Positions 25,743-35,418 are shown, counted from the stretch's first letter. The stretch: DNA of 64,000 nt from an uncultured Eubacteriales bacterium (GCA_900546875.1 URET01000001.1:248001-312000); one strand, 5' to 3'. A program made the numbers and translations. The notes: generated by a model from the letters alone, not told the origin.

Positions 25743-27040
25743 TTTTCCCTCAGCTTTTCCATCGCGGCTATAAAAAAGCCTTCTTCTGCGCCCTCTCCGG
25801 GAAACAAAAATGCCTGTCCGTATTCATCGATACTCCCGGAAAATTCCTCCGGAAGCATCACACCGATCCTTCTGAAACGTTGGTCAGAGGCTAGAAAATC
25901 CCTGATCTGATCTCCGTTTTCACGATCGAATACCGTGCATGTGCTGTAAACGAGCACTCCTCCCTCTTTTACATATTCCGCGCAGTTCTTCAAAATCCCG
26001 TACTGCAATCGGGCAAGTTCTTCTACGGCTCCCTCTTTTCTGTTTAATTTTATATCCGGCTTCGAAAATACGACGCCGTATCCGCTGCACGGTACATCGC
26101 ACAACACAAAATCGAACTTCTCTTTATACCTTTCTTCAAATACCGACGCATCACCGACTTCAACATTGACTTTTACGCCTGCTTTTTCCGCGTATTTTCG
26201 TATCAGCTCCGCTCTGTGCGGGTAAAGTTCGCAAGCCGTGACCTCGCCTTCTAGCATTTCAGCCAGATAAACGCTTTTCCCTCCCGGCGCCGCACACGCA
26301 TCAAACACACTTGCGCCCTCAGGAAGTTTTACGCACCGGCATGCCAATACCGACCCCATACCCATTATACTGCAATACCCGCGCTCAGCAAATGAAAGTC
26401 CGTCGGAACTTATCCTGTATACCCCTTCCACAGGAGTCTTTCTGAACCCGACGCGTTTTTCGGACAAAAGTTTTTCGAAATCCTTCACGCTTATCCTTCG
26501 CGTGTTTACCCTTATATTTACGCTTTCGAAATCGGGCCGATAAGACATAAATGCTTCGGCTTTTTCCTTCCCCATCTCGGATATCAGCCGTTTTACCGCC
26601 CACAGCGGAAAAGAGTATTCTATCGACATCCTTTCAAACTCATCGGTCGGATATTTTACGCTTCCGGAACTCAATGCTTCGCTTATACGCCTCAGCACGG
26701 CGTTCACAAATCCCTTTATCTGAGGTTTCCCGATATCTCCCGCAAGTTTTACGCATTCGTTTACCGCAGCAAAATCGGGAATATCCATATACTTTATCTC
26801 ATAGATCCCTATCTTCAGCAACGTCCTGACTGCAGGCTTCACTTTGACGACATACGCGTTTATAAGATAATCCGACTCGATATCTCTTTCAAGCACGCCG
26901 TAAAACAATCTGCATATCAGAGCTTTGTCTTCCTTCCGGGCGTTACCAATATATTTATTCAGCTCGATCGACGAAAACGCTCCTTTGCGGTAAACTCCGT
27001 CCAAGGCTTTATAGACATAATACAGCGGAGTCAGTTTCAT
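25739..27040 (-). CDS. rsmB: 16S rRNA (cytosine-967-C5)-methyltransferase
   Basis: RsmB methylates C967 of 16S rRNA. The 433 residues consist of an N-terminal NusB-like RNA-binding domain (about 1-140) and a Rossmann methyltransferase with VFDACAAPGGKSVYLAE, CDVPCSGYGVVFSKPD (catalytic Cys) and VYSTCTVFDRENGDQI. It overlaps fmt and rlmN by 4 bases each, consistent with tight translational coupling. Confidence 0.96.
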   Translation of the reverse strand: MKLTPLYYVYKALDGVYRKGAFSSIELNKYIGNARKEDKALICRLFYGVLERDIESDYLINAYVVKVKPAVRTLLKIGIYEIKYMDIPDFAAVNECVKLAGDIGKPQIKGFVNAVLRRISEALSSGSVKYPTDEFERMSIEYSFPLWAVKRLISEMGKEKAEAFMSYRPDFESVNIRVNTRRISVKDFEKLLSEKRVGFRKTPVEGVYRISSDGLSFAERGYCSIMGMGSVLACRCVKLPEGASVFDACAAPGGKSVYLAEMLEGEVTACELYPHRAELIRKYAEKAGVKVNVEVGDASVFEERYKEKFDFVLCDVPCSGYGVVFSKPDIKLNRKEGAVEELARLQYGILKNCAEYVKEGGVLVYSTCTVFDRENGDQIRDFLASDQRFRRIGVMLPEEFSGSIDEYGQAFLFPGEGAEEGFFIAAMEKLREK

Positions 27041-27996
27041 TTTATCTCATCTCCGAAAATGTCGCCGACTTTGATCTTTCTTCCGTTCAGAAGATCGGAC
27101 GCCCTTGTCTTTTTCCCGCCGGCAAACTGTATATCGTCAATTCTGACACACCCTCTGCCGCATTTTACTATCAACCCGTTTTTACCCGCTTCCGCAATCT
27201 CTCCGGGCACTAAATTCCTTTTCCGCGCCGCCCCCGCATACTCGGCTCTGTATATTTTCACATCAGCGCCGTTTATTGTGCTGCGCGCTCCCGGATTGCT
27301 CGACAAACTCCTTATCTTACAGGATACCCCCTTTCCGCATTCACTCCAGTCTATTCTTTCATCCTGCTTCTTTATCTTCCTGCAACAGCTTACCCTCCAT
27401 CTTGCGCCGTCCGTCCTTATATTTTTCTGAGGAACATACTTCGCTTCTCCCCTCTCTATTTCGTCAAGCGACTCCACAAGAAGCCTCCCTCCTTCTCGCG
27501 CAAGCAACTCGGAAAGTTCGTCTGCAGTCATAGAAGGCGTTATATCAACGGCAAACTGCTTTAAAACGTCTCCCGCGTCCATTTCATACACGGTCTTCAT
27601 GATAGACACGCCCGTCCGTTTCAGACCGCATGCTATTGCCGTCTGTATCGGAGATGCTCCGCGCAATTGCGGCAGTAAAGATGCATGAACGTTCAATACC
27701 CCGTACTCGGGAAGCGACAGGATCTCCTCGGACAACTTCTGCCCGAATGCGGCAGTCACGAATATATCAGCGCAAAACCTTTTCAACAGATCAATATCTG
27801 CGGAAATATCGTCTGTCTTTATCACCGGCAAGCCTCGCGCCTCCGCATACTCGGCTACCTCGCTCCGTGTGAGCTTTTTTCTGTTTCCGGGCTTATCCGG
27901 CCTTGTTACCACTCCGACTACTTCATGCGAGGATTCAGTAAGCGCATACAGACACTCGACCGCAAACTCGGGATTCCCTAAAAAAATCACCTTCAT
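27037..27996 (-). CDS. fmt: Methionyl-tRNA formyltransferase
   Basis: Fmt formylates initiator Met-tRNA using 10-formyl-tetrahydrofolate. The 319-residue enzyme has FLGNPEFAVECL at the N-terminus, the catalytic LNVHASLLPQLRGASPIQTAI, and the C-terminal OB-like tRNA domain (KGVSCKIRSLSSNPGARSTI). It overlaps def by 4 bases. Its folate cofactor links it to the glycine cleavage and purine genes in the window. Confidence 0.97.
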   Translation of the reverse strand: MKVIFLGNPEFAVECLYALTESSHEVVGVVTRPDKPGNRKKLTRSEVAEYAEARGLPVIKTDDISADIDLLKRFCADIFVTAAFGQKLSEEILSLPEYGVLNVHASLLPQLRGASPIQTAIACGLKRTGVSIMKTVYEMDAGDVLKQFAVDITPSMTADELSELLAREGGRLLVESLDEIERGEAKYVPQKNIRTDGARWRVSCCRKIKKQDERIDWSECGKGVSCKIRSLSSNPGARSTINGADVKIYRAEYAGAARKRNLVPGEIAEAGKNGLIVKCGRGCVRIDDIQFAGGKKTRASDLLNGRKIKVGDIFGDEIK

Positions 27997-28454
27997 TTCG
28001 CTACCTTCCTGATCATCTTGTCCACAAAAAGTATCCCGTCAAGATGGTCAAGCTCATGCAAAAAACAACGGGCTTTATAACCTTCTGCACTCACCTCTCT
28101 GTTTTTGCCTTCTCTGTCGGTATATGCTATCTTTACCTTTGCCGGCCGTCTTACCAATCCTCTGTAACCGGAAACCGACAAACACCCTTCTTCATCTACA
28201 AGCGTCTCCTGAGATGCATATGCAACTGTCGGATTTATCATCTCATACAGCTCGCCCTCATATTCCACTATACATATCCGCTTCAGTATCCCGACCTGCG
28301 GCGCGGCAAGTCCTAATCCGCCGACATGATGTAAAGTATCCTTTAAATCGTCTATCAAAAGCAGAGTTTTTCCGTCAATCTCCATTACAGGTCTGCTCTT
28401 CTTCCTCAGCACATCGTCACTCTCGCCTAATTTGAATACGTTCCTTACAGCCAT
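27993..28454 (-). CDS. def: Peptide deformylase
   Basis: Def removes the formyl group from nascent proteins. The 153 residues hold all three motifs: GLGLAAPQVG, EGCLSV (the Cys binds metal) and HELDHLDG (two His and the catalytic Glu). It lies 16 bases after priA and overlaps fmt, the conserved priA-def-fmt order. Confidence 0.97.
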   Translation of the reverse strand: MAVRNVFKLGESDDVLRKKSRPVMEIDGKTLLLIDDLKDTLHHVGGLGLAAPQVGILKRICIVEYEGELYEMINPTVAYASQETLVDEEGCLSVSGYRGLVRRPAKVKIAYTDREGKNREVSAEGYKARCFLHELDHLDGILFVDKMIRKVAK

Positions 28455-28470
28455 TTCCGCCTCCGTAAAA

Positions 28471-30663
28471 TTATGACATGCTCTGCGGATTTATCTCGGC
28501 AAATACACTGACACCTCGCGTCTTATTCGCATTGATCACCGCATATACGCTTTCCGTTATCTCATCTGTCTTCCCGACCTCTATCCTCATCAGAATCTGA
28601 AAACGAAACCTGCTCTCTATCCTCTTTATCGGAGACCGCATCTTCTGCAGAAATATGAAAGCCTCGTTTTCTCTGAGTTTTATGTTTTCTATTTCCTTAT
28701 AATCCGCATTGACACGCTCTATACACCTCTGCTCATCTTCACCTGTATACAGCACTCTCAGAATCGTACAAAACGGAGGAAATTTAGTAGCCTCCCTTAT
28801 ATTTATCTCCCTTTTGTAAAACGATACATAATCCTGTCTTGATGCATATGTCAAGGCATAATGATTCGGAGTATGAGTCTGAAGCACCACTCTCCCCTTC
28901 AGATCCTTCCTGCCGCACCTGCCCGCAACCTGCGTTATAAGCTGAAAAGTACGCTCCGCACTCCTGTAATCTTCAAGATAAAGGCTCTGATCCCCTTCTA
29001 TTACTCCGACAAGCGTAACAAACGGAAAATCATGTCCTTTTGTAACCATCTGCGTTCCCACAAGTACCTGCGCTTTCCTGTCCCTGAACTCTGACAATAT
29101 ATTAAAATGCGACTCCTTGGTCTTAGTCGTATCATAATCCATGCGTAAAACATTGACGCCCGGCAAAATCTTCTTTATTTCGTTTACCACCTGTTCAGTC
29201 CCGATCTTGCCCTGCCTCAGATACTCGCTCTTGCATTGCGGACATATGTCAAACATCCTGTATTTCTTGCCGCAATAATGACATTTCAGAACATTTTCAT
29301 CCATGTGATATGTAAGACTGACTTCGCAGTCTTCGCACTTAGCTACATATCCGCATTTGGAACACATTACAAAACTGCTGTAACCTCTCCTGTTTAAAAA
29401 AAGTATCGCCTGCTCTCCCGCCGAAACCACTCGCTTGAGTTCGCTCTGAAGCTTCTGTGACAAAAAACCGCTCCATCCCTTCATCCTCTCGGTTACCATG
29501 TCCACTATCTCTACCTCAGGCAAAGGTTTTCCGTTGATCCGCTCCGGCAACACCAACAGCTTATACTCCCCGCGCTGAGCTGCATAGTAGCTCTCCAACG
29601 AAGGAGTGGCACTTCCCAAAATCAACGCGCATTTATTGTAAGCCGCCCTCTCTTTCGCTACTTCCAGGGTATTGTACCGCGGATTAGACTCGCTCTGATA
29701 ACTGCCGTCATGCTCTTCGTCGATTATCACCGCTCCGATATTCTCCAAAGGCGCAAAAACTGCGCTCCTCGCACCTATGGCTATTCGGGCTTCTCCTCCC
29801 TCTCTCAGCCGACGCCATTCGTCATACTTTTCTCCTGCAGAAAGTCCGCTGTGAAGCAATGCGACACTTTCGCCGAAACGTTTTCTGAATTTACTCATCA
29901 CTCCCGGCGTCAAAGAAATCTCGGGAACAAGCATTATCGCCGTTTTCCCGCGCTGCAGCACGCTCTCGATAATATTCATGTATATCTCGGTCTTTCCGCT
30001 TCCCGTTACGCCGTGGATCAGAAACCGACCATCGGGCTCTTTCAATACCGCATCGACACATGCCTGCTGAGCCTCTGTAAGCACATGACGCTCTCCGTCA
30101 CCGCGTACCAGGGACAAAGGAGTTCGCCTTAAAGCCTTCTCCTCCGTATAAATAACTCCCTTTTCCTTTAACGCCGCATATGCAGCCGCCCCGAACCTGC
30201 TCTTCAATACCCCGACGGATTCACTCCCTTTTCCGTCAAGATAATCTAATAGCTCCTTTTGCTTTACCGCGTTTTTCCTTATAGCGGTATAAGCTGTCTC
30301 CCGATCAGCCGCAATCCTTGCATACGCCTTCACAAGCTCCTTGACTTTTCCGTTCCTTATTTCCGACGGTACAAATATCCGCATACAATCCACCGTCTTG
30401 AGATTGTACCTCCGCTTCATGAATTCCGCAAGATGTATCATCTCCCCGATGACCACCGGATAATCATCCGGCACTCCCTCTATATCCTTCAGCTTATCGG
30501 AATATCTGCTCGTTTCAGCTACGCCCGTAACATACCCCTCAGTCAAACGCCCGCCGAAAGGCACAATGACCCGCGTGCCCGGCTCTATCCCCTCCGCGCC
30601 GCGGTAATCATACATCTTATCGACTTCTGATGCACTGATGTCAACTATTACTTTATAAATCAA
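28471..30663 (-). CDS. priA: Primosomal replication-restart helicase PriA
   Basis: PriA reloads the replication machinery at collapsed forks. The 730 residues include an N-terminal DNA-binding domain (GTRVIVPFGGRLTEGYV), Walker A GVTGSGKTEIYM, the DEEH box in IIDEEHDGSYQ and a zinc module with paired Cys (CSKCGYVAKCEDCEV, CHYCGKKYRMFDICPQCKSEY). Helicase motifs VLVGTQMVTKGHDFP and RSAERTFQLITQVAGRCGR are present. The start is a TTG (30661-30663) with GGAG at 7 bases. A palindromic repeat lies between coaBC and this gene. Confidence 0.97.
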   Translation of the reverse strand: MIYKVIVDISASEVDKMYDYRGAEGIEPGTRVIVPFGGRLTEGYVTGVAETSRYSDKLKDIEGVPDDYPVVIGEMIHLAEFMKRRYNLKTVDCMRIFVPSEIRNGKVKELVKAYARIAADRETAYTAIRKNAVKQKELLDYLDGKGSESVGVLKSRFGAAAYAALKEKGVIYTEEKALRRTPLSLVRGDGERHVLTEAQQACVDAVLKEPDGRFLIHGVTGSGKTEIYMNIIESVLQRGKTAIMLVPEISLTPGVMSKFRKRFGESVALLHSGLSAGEKYDEWRRLREGGEARIAIGARSAVFAPLENIGAVIIDEEHDGSYQSESNPRYNTLEVAKERAAYNKCALILGSATPSLESYYAAQRGEYKLLVLPERINGKPLPEVEIVDMVTERMKGWSGFLSQKLQSELKRVVSAGEQAILFLNRRGYSSFVMCSKCGYVAKCEDCEVSLTYHMDENVLKCHYCGKKYRMFDICPQCKSEYLRQGKIGTEQVVNEIKKILPGVNVLRMDYDTTKTKESHFNILSEFRDRKAQVLVGTQMVTKGHDFPFVTLVGVIEGDQSLYLEDYRSAERTFQLITQVAGRCGRKDLKGRVVLQTHTPNHYALTYASRQDYVSFYKREINIREATKFPPFCTILRVLYTGEDEQRCIERVNADYKEIENIKLRENEAFIFLQKMRSPIKRIESRFRFQILMRIEVGKTDEITESVYAVINANKTRGVSVFAEINPQSMS

Positions 30664-30675
30664 ACGCCTTCTCCA

Positions 30676-30701
30676 TATACTACTATCTTACACATAGTAG
30701 T
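30676..30701. repeat. Palindrome ACTACTAT/ATAGTAGT, copy 2
   Basis: This perfect 8-bp inverted repeat has a 7-base loop and lies between the coaBC stop and the priA ribosome site. Read on minus it shares ACTATGTGT and ATAGTAGTATAT with the element at 58194-58216. It may be an RNA hairpin or protein site. Confidence 0.7.
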
Positions 30702-31904
30702 CTAAACTCGTTTTTCGTTTCTTATCTGCAGTATTTTATCGAGTATTATATCAGCTATCTCACTCTTGGGCAGTTTGCCGGTCTCAAGGATCGTGCCGCT
30801 GCGGTCCATCAGAGTAACAATATTTGTGTCTGTATCGAACCCTGCACCTTCTTTCGTTACGTCGTTTGCCACTATCATGTCGGCGTTTTTATCGGAAAGT
30901 TTTTTCATGGCATTTTTCTGAAGGTCATTCGTTTCGGCAGAAAACACCACAAGGGCCCTGGAACCTTTATTTTTCCCGACGGCTTTGGCTATATCTTCGT
31001 TTTTCTCGAGATGCAGTGTGACCCTGTCTCCTTTTATCTTTTCATTCGAATACTCGATGGGCTTATAGTCGCAGGGGGCAGCCGCCTTGACTATTATGTC
31101 ATATTGCTCAAAATTATCCATTACCGCGCGGTACATTTCCGATGTTGTCCTGACCCCTATCACCTTCACGCCTGCCGGCGGTTGGGCTTTATGCTCACCG
31201 AGTATTACCAGCACTTCCGCACCTCTTTTTTTCGCCTGTGCAGCTATTGCAAGCCCCATTTTCCCGCTGCTGCGATTAGTCAGAAATCTCACCCCGTCTA
31301 TCGGCTGTGAGGTCGCGCCTGCCGTGACCAACACCTTCAGTCCTTCGTAATCTTTTTTTCTCTCTTCGAAAAACTCCTCTATTCGGCTTATTATCTCTTC
31401 CGGTTCCGCCATCCTTCCCTTGCCTTCGTCTCCGCAAGCAAGGTGCCCCGTTCCGCTATCGACTATTATCGCCCCAGCCGCTTCAAGCTTTTTCAGATTG
31501 CTCATGAAAATCGGATTCTCATACATACCGGTATTCATTGCAGGCGCAAGCATTAACGGCGCACGAGTCGCCATTACGGTTGTCGAAAGCATATCATCGC
31601 AAATTCCTCCGGCAATCTTACCTATCATATTGGCTGTTGCAGGCGCAATCACTATCAATTCCGCTTTCTGCGCAAGCGAAACATGCTCTATTTCCCAGGG
31701 CTTATCCCTCCTGAACATATCTGTGACCACCGGCCTCCCCGATAACGACTCGAATGTCAACGGCGAAACAAATTCCGTCGCATTTTTCGTCATTATAACG
31801 TCTACTTCCGCACCTTTCTGTACCAGCCTCGAGACTATCGTACATGTCTTATACGCCGCAATGCCGCCGGTCACACCGACCACAACTTTCCTTCCTTTCA
31901 GCAT
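30702..31904 (-). CDS. coaBC: Bifunctional phosphopantothenoylcysteine decarboxylase/synthetase
   Basis: CoaBC joins cysteine to 4'-phosphopantothenate and then decarboxylates the product in CoA synthesis. The 400-residue protein has a flavin CoaC half (VGVTGGIAAYKTC, the His-type ISLAQ region EIEHVSLAQKAE, APAMNTGMYENP, GHLACGDEGKGRM) and a CoaB half starting about residue 185 (GATSQPIDGVRFLTNRSSGK, KAAAPCDYKP). The ATG is 1 base after the rpoZ stop, with GAGG at 6 bases. Confidence 0.97.
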   Translation of the reverse strand: MLKGRKVVVGVTGGIAAYKTCTIVSRLVQKGAEVDVIMTKNATEFVSPLTFESLSGRPVVTDMFRRDKPWEIEHVSLAQKAELIVIAPATANMIGKIAGGICDDMLSTTVMATRAPLMLAPAMNTGMYENPIFMSNLKKLEAAGAIIVDSGTGHLACGDEGKGRMAEPEEIISRIEEFFEERKKDYEGLKVLVTAGATSQPIDGVRFLTNRSSGKMGLAIAAQAKKRGAEVLVILGEHKAQPPAGVKVIGVRTTSEMYRAVMDNFEQYDIIVKAAAPCDYKPIEYSNEKIKGDRVTLHLEKNEDIAKAVGKNKGSRALVVFSAETNDLQKNAMKKLSDKNADMIVANDVTKEGAGFDTDTNIVTLMDRSGTILETGKLPKSEIADIILDKILQIRNEKRV

Positions 31905-31905
31905 T

Positions 31906-32103
31906 TTAATCCTCGTTTACTATCTTTGTCTTGCCTTCCGCCAGTTCCTCTGCCGCATAGCTGATAGTCTTTATGTCGGTGCTCAATTCATCGTTTGCCT
32001 GCAAAACGTTCAGCTCTTTTGCCCTTTTGCTTATTGCAATGCATAAAACGTATTTATTCTTTGCTATAGCCGTAAGCTGATCAATTGAAGGTTTTGTTAT
32101 CAT
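31906..32103 (-). CDS. rpoZ: RNA polymerase omega subunit
   Basis: Omega helps assemble and stabilise RNA polymerase. The 65-residue protein is at the short end for Firmicutes. It has KPSIDQLTAIAKNKYVLCIA followed by ISKRAKELN, the conserved core that clamps beta', then SYAAEELAEGKTKI. AAGGAG precedes the ATG. The guanylate kinase gene that normally stands just upstream is missing, so rpoZ follows yicC directly by 12 bases. Confidence 0.93.
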   Translation of the reverse strand: MITKPSIDQLTAIAKNKYVLCIAISKRAKELNVLQANDELSTDIKTISYAAEELAEGKTKIVNED

Positions 32104-32115
32104 GATTCTTCTCCT

Positions 32116-32991
32116 TTATTCTATATTTTGCACTTGTTCTCTTATTTTCTCGATCTCATTTTTCAAAACAAGTCCTATATTTGTTATATTTATGTTGTTT
32201 GACTTGGAACATACCGTATTGACTTCTCTGTTCAATTCCTGTGTGAGAAAATCAAGCTGTCTGCCTACGGCTTCTCTCTCCTTCAGCAATGCACGGAAAT
32301 GCGCTACATGAGAACTCAGACGTGTCAATTCTTCATCTATATTGCTTTTATCCGCAAAAAGTGCGATCTCTGTTGCAACCCGTGCCTCGTCCGGCTTTAT
32401 GTCCCCCATATACTCGTTTATACGCTGCCTGAGTTTTTCGGCGTATTCCTCAGGAACACTCGGTGCGATCTCGTAAAGTTTTTTTAGATTGTCTTCAATA
32501 AAATCTATTCTGCAGGCTATATCCGCTATGAGTCTTTCCCCTTCAAACTCTCGCATACGACATAATACTTCCAAAGCATCGTTTACCGTTCTCTCCAGCA
32601 TCTCCAGAATAACTTCCTCTTCCTCTTCCTGTGCCTTTAAAGTTATCACTTCGTTGCTTCTTGCCAGCACTGAAAAACTAAGATCATTTACTATCCCGTA
32701 TTTCTCCGAAAGTTCTTTCGCCGCTTCAGCATAATCGGCTGCCAATGCATAATTCACACTGATTTTTTCTTTCCTGAATCCGTTCTCCGACAAATTGACG
32801 CTGACTTCCACTCTCCCTCTTGTCAGCTTCAAAGCGATCATTTTCCGTATATTATCTTCAAACGAGCTCAGCATCTTCGGCAGCTTCAATGAAACATCCA
32901 GAAATCTGTGATTTACGGATTTTATCTCCGCTGTCATTTCGTATCCTTCTTTTTCTGTTCGGGCTTTACCGTATCCCGTCATGCTTTTCAT
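32116..32991 (-). CDS. yicC: YicC/YloC family endoribonuclease-like protein
   Basis: YicC-family proteins are widely conserved, and E. coli YicC has endoribonuclease activity. The 291 residues begin MKSMTGYGKA, the family signature, and include IKSVNHRFLDVSLKLP and the C-terminal VGRQLDFLTQELNREVNTVCSKS, which also defines the family. ATG 32991 has GGGGGAA at 5 bases; the frame is open 6 codons further. It overlaps the AIR-synthase-like gene by 26 bases. In Bacillus, remA and gmk follow it; here rpoZ does. Confidence 0.93.
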   Translation of the reverse strand: MKSMTGYGKARTEKEGYEMTAEIKSVNHRFLDVSLKLPKMLSSFEDNIRKMIALKLTRGRVEVSVNLSENGFRKEKISVNYALAADYAEAAKELSEKYGIVNDLSFSVLARSNEVITLKAQEEEEEVILEMLERTVNDALEVLCRMREFEGERLIADIACRIDFIEDNLKKLYEIAPSVPEEYAEKLRQRINEYMGDIKPDEARVATEIALFADKSNIDEELTRLSSHVAHFRALLKEREAVGRQLDFLTQELNREVNTVCSKSNNINITNIGLVLKNEIEKIREQVQNIE

Positions 32992-33967
32992 CGCGATTCC
33001 CCCGATCATACATTTTCATTATCTCGTCTTTTTGTACGCTTATCTTTCTGCGTTCACCGTCTATCACGGCATAAACATCCTTGCCTTCTGTCATTTTTCC
33101 TATCTGCACGGCATTGATCTTCATTTCGTTCAACTCGGCTATGAGCTTTTCCGGCTCAGGCGTCACAAACAGCATACTTCCGCTTGACAACAATCTGAAT
33201 TTATCAAGATCGGCTTTTCGGCAAAGTTCTTCGGTGATCCGTCTGAAAGGAATTTTCCCGGCTTCTATTTCTGCACCTAATCCGAGTCCGCCGGCAGTCT
33301 CGCATACCGCTCCGAAAATTCCTCCTTCCGTTATGTCGTGCGCCGCCGCGATCCTTACCTTCCCGAATACCTTACCCTCCTCAACTACGCTGATATCATT
33401 CAGACAAGCCGACGCCTCATTTTCTTCCTCTTCGGTAAGCTGCAATTCCCCGGAAAAATCAGCTGCCAGCACCGCCGTCCCTTCCAATCCGAGCTCCTTG
33501 CTTACTACTATTCCGTCACCTGCTTCGGCCCGACAAAACCGCAACTCCTCAGGTCTTACGCCTATCGCCGTTGCACTTATCACCGTCCTCCTGACCGCGT
33601 CGGTAAACTCCGTATGCCCGCCGATTATCTCTACATTCAATTTCTCCGCTTCCTTCTCGGCTTCCGTCATAACTTGCCTGAGCTGCTCCGTACTGCTCTC
33701 CGGAGGCAAAAGCACCGACAGCAATATCGCCACTGGCTCCCCGCCCGCCGCCGCTATATCGTTGCAACATACGTTTACAGCCAAGGCTCCGCTGTTTTTA
33801 GAAGCCCCAGTGATCGGATCCACAGTAAAAAGCAAGATGCCCTCTGCTTTTATCTCCGCACTGTCACACCCGAGTGCCACACTCTTTATCACTTCTTTCC
33901 TTCGCTTCGTTACTTTTGATATTATACACTCCTGCAGCTCCGACGGAGTAAGCTTCCCACTCTTCAT
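32966..33967 (-). CDS. AIR synthase/HypE-like protein of unknown substrate
   Basis: This 333-residue protein has the PurM/HypE ATP-binding fold. Visible motifs are LLFTVDPITGASKNSGALAVNVCCNDIAAAGGEP, read in pieces as the N-terminal ATP-binding strand and the NDIAAxGxxP signature, EIIGGHTEFTDAVRR, and the second-domain AAAHDITEGGIFGA. It is not PurM, since a true purM lies at 58842-59858. It is not an obvious hydrogenase HypE, since the C-terminal Cys that is carbamoylated is missing and no hyp genes are nearby. It overlaps gatA by 4 bases and yicC by 26, so it is embedded in the housekeeping operon. Function unknown. Confidence 0.8.
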   Translation of the reverse strand: MKSGKLTPSELQECIISKVTKRRKEVIKSVALGCDSAEIKAEGILLFTVDPITGASKNSGALAVNVCCNDIAAAGGEPVAILLSVLLPPESSTEQLRQVMTEAEKEAEKLNVEIIGGHTEFTDAVRRTVISATAIGVRPEELRFCRAEAGDGIVVSKELGLEGTAVLAADFSGELQLTEEEENEASACLNDISVVEEGKVFGKVRIAAAHDITEGGIFGAVCETAGGLGLGAEIEAGKIPFRRITEELCRKADLDKFRLLSSGSMLFVTPEPEKLIAELNEMKINAVQIGKMTEGKDVYAVIDGERRKISVQKDEIMKMYDRGNRDEKHDGIR

Positions 33968-35418
33968 ATTCTCGTTATATATTCCTTCCCGATATTGCTT
34001 TCAAACATATATGCTATATTAAACACGTCATGCTCATTGAACGTCTTCCCCATAAACTGCAGACCCAAAGGCATCCCGTTTTCATCCCTGCCGCACGGCA
34101 CACTGATAGCCGGTCTGCCGGTCAAATTCCCTATTATGGTGAAAATATCGGTGTACTCGTCCAATACCGCGCATTTATCCTTCTCTTCAAAAAGCGTTGC
34201 GCCGCATGCCGCTGTCGGTGTCATAACAATATCGTATTTTGTAAATATATCCATAAAAAAGTTGATTATAAGCGTTCTGACCCTTTTTGCCTTTTCATAG
34301 ATATCGATTTCATTCCTGCCGTGAGTAACGTACTTCCCGTATATCACTCTACGTTTTGTTTCTATTCCGAAATTTTCTCCTCTTATGTCTTCTATCGCCC
34401 CGCTGCCCGTAGAATCGGCTGCTCCGTTACCGGACTTTATTCCGTCAAGCGCTCCGAAATCTTTCGCAACCCTTCCGCAACATAACACCGCATATACGAC
34501 CGGGACCATTCTGTACATATCAAAACTTATTTCCGATACCGCATAACCTTCACGTGCAAAAAAATCCGCCGCTTCCTTTACGCTCTGCCTTACCTCTTTC
34601 TTTACCTCCGGATCAAACGACTGCTTCATTACCGCTATCCTCAGCCGCTTATTGGTATAATCCAGACAATGTGTATCAAAATTCAGATTTTCTCTTATTT
34701 CGGTGGTTTTATCGAATTTATCCGGTCCGTATACCGTTTCAAAAACCAAAAGCGAATCCTTTACGGTCTTTGTCAGTATTCCGACGTGATCAAGACTCGC
34801 CGCAAGCGGATACACACCGTGTCTGCTTATCCTTCCGAACGTTGGTTTCAGCCCGGTTATTCCGCAGTATGACGCAGGCTGCCTTACCGATCCTCCCGTA
34901 TCGGTACCGAGTGCCGCGTATACGCTCCCGACTGCTACCGCCGCCGCGCTTCCTCCGCTGCTTCCGCCCGGAGTACGCCTCGGATCCAAAGGATTCTTTA
35001 CTCCCCCGAACGCCGAAGTGTCGTTCCGTGTCCCCATGGCAAATTCATCCATGTTTGTCTTACCGAGAATCACGGCATCCTGTTCCTTCAGCTTCTTAAC
35101 TGCCGTGGCATCCAAGTCAAAGGTATTCCCTCTGAACATTTCCGAAGCACAGCTCGTAGGCATCCCTTCCGTACAAAAATTATCCTTTATGCCCACCGGT
35201 ATCCCGCATAATATCCCGGTATGCTTGTTGTGATAAAGCCTTCCGTCTGTCTGAAGAGCATCCTCTACGGCTTTTTCCTTGTTCAGATATGTAAAAGCAT
35301 TGATGTCTTTATACTTCTCGGTCTTATTTATGCATTCGGTAACTAACGTCCTTGCGCTTATCTCCCCGGTTTTTACCATACGCAATACAGACCATAAATC
35401 AAGCCTTGTAAGGTCCAT
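33964..35418 (-). CDS. gatA: Asp/Glu-tRNA amidotransferase subunit A
   Basis: GatA releases ammonia from glutamine for converting Glu-tRNA(Gln) or Asp-tRNA(Asn) to the amidated form. The 484-residue amidase shows the Ser-Ser-Lys system: Lys in GIPVGIKDNFCTEG, RTPGGSSGGSAAAVA and LGTDTGGSVRQPASYCG. It shares one base with the gatC stop (TAATG). The gatB partner, which activates the tRNA, is not found here, although gatC-gatA-gatB is the usual order. A general amidase is unlikely because gatC is coupled. Confidence 0.93.
   Translation of the reverse strand: MDLTRLDLWSVLRMVKTGEISARTLVTECINKTEKYKDINAFTYLNKEKAVEDALQTDGRLYHNKHTGILCGIPVGIKDNFCTEGMPTSCASEMFRGNTFDLDATAVKKLKEQDAVILGKTNMDEFAMGTRNDTSAFGGVKNPLDPRRTPGGSSGGSAAAVAVGSVYAALGTDTGGSVRQPASYCGITGLKPTFGRISRHGVYPLAASLDHVGILTKTVKDSLLVFETVYGPDKFDKTTEIRENLNFDTHCLDYTNKRLRIAVMKQSFDPEVKKEVRQSVKEAADFFAREGYAVSEISFDMYRMVPVVYAVLCCGRVAKDFGALDGIKSGNGAADSTGSGAIEDIRGENFGIETKRRVIYGKYVTHGRNEIDIYEKAKRVRTLIINFFMDIFTKYDIVMTPTAACGATLFEEKDKCAVLDEYTDIFTIIGNLTGRPAISVPCGRDENGMPLGLQFMGKTFNEHDVFNIAYMFESNIGKEYITRI

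Noticed and set aside
33081..34022. 313-codon plus-strand frame antisense to the AIR-synthase-like gene
   Set aside because: Serine- and proline-rich shadow of an intact minus gene, without start signals.
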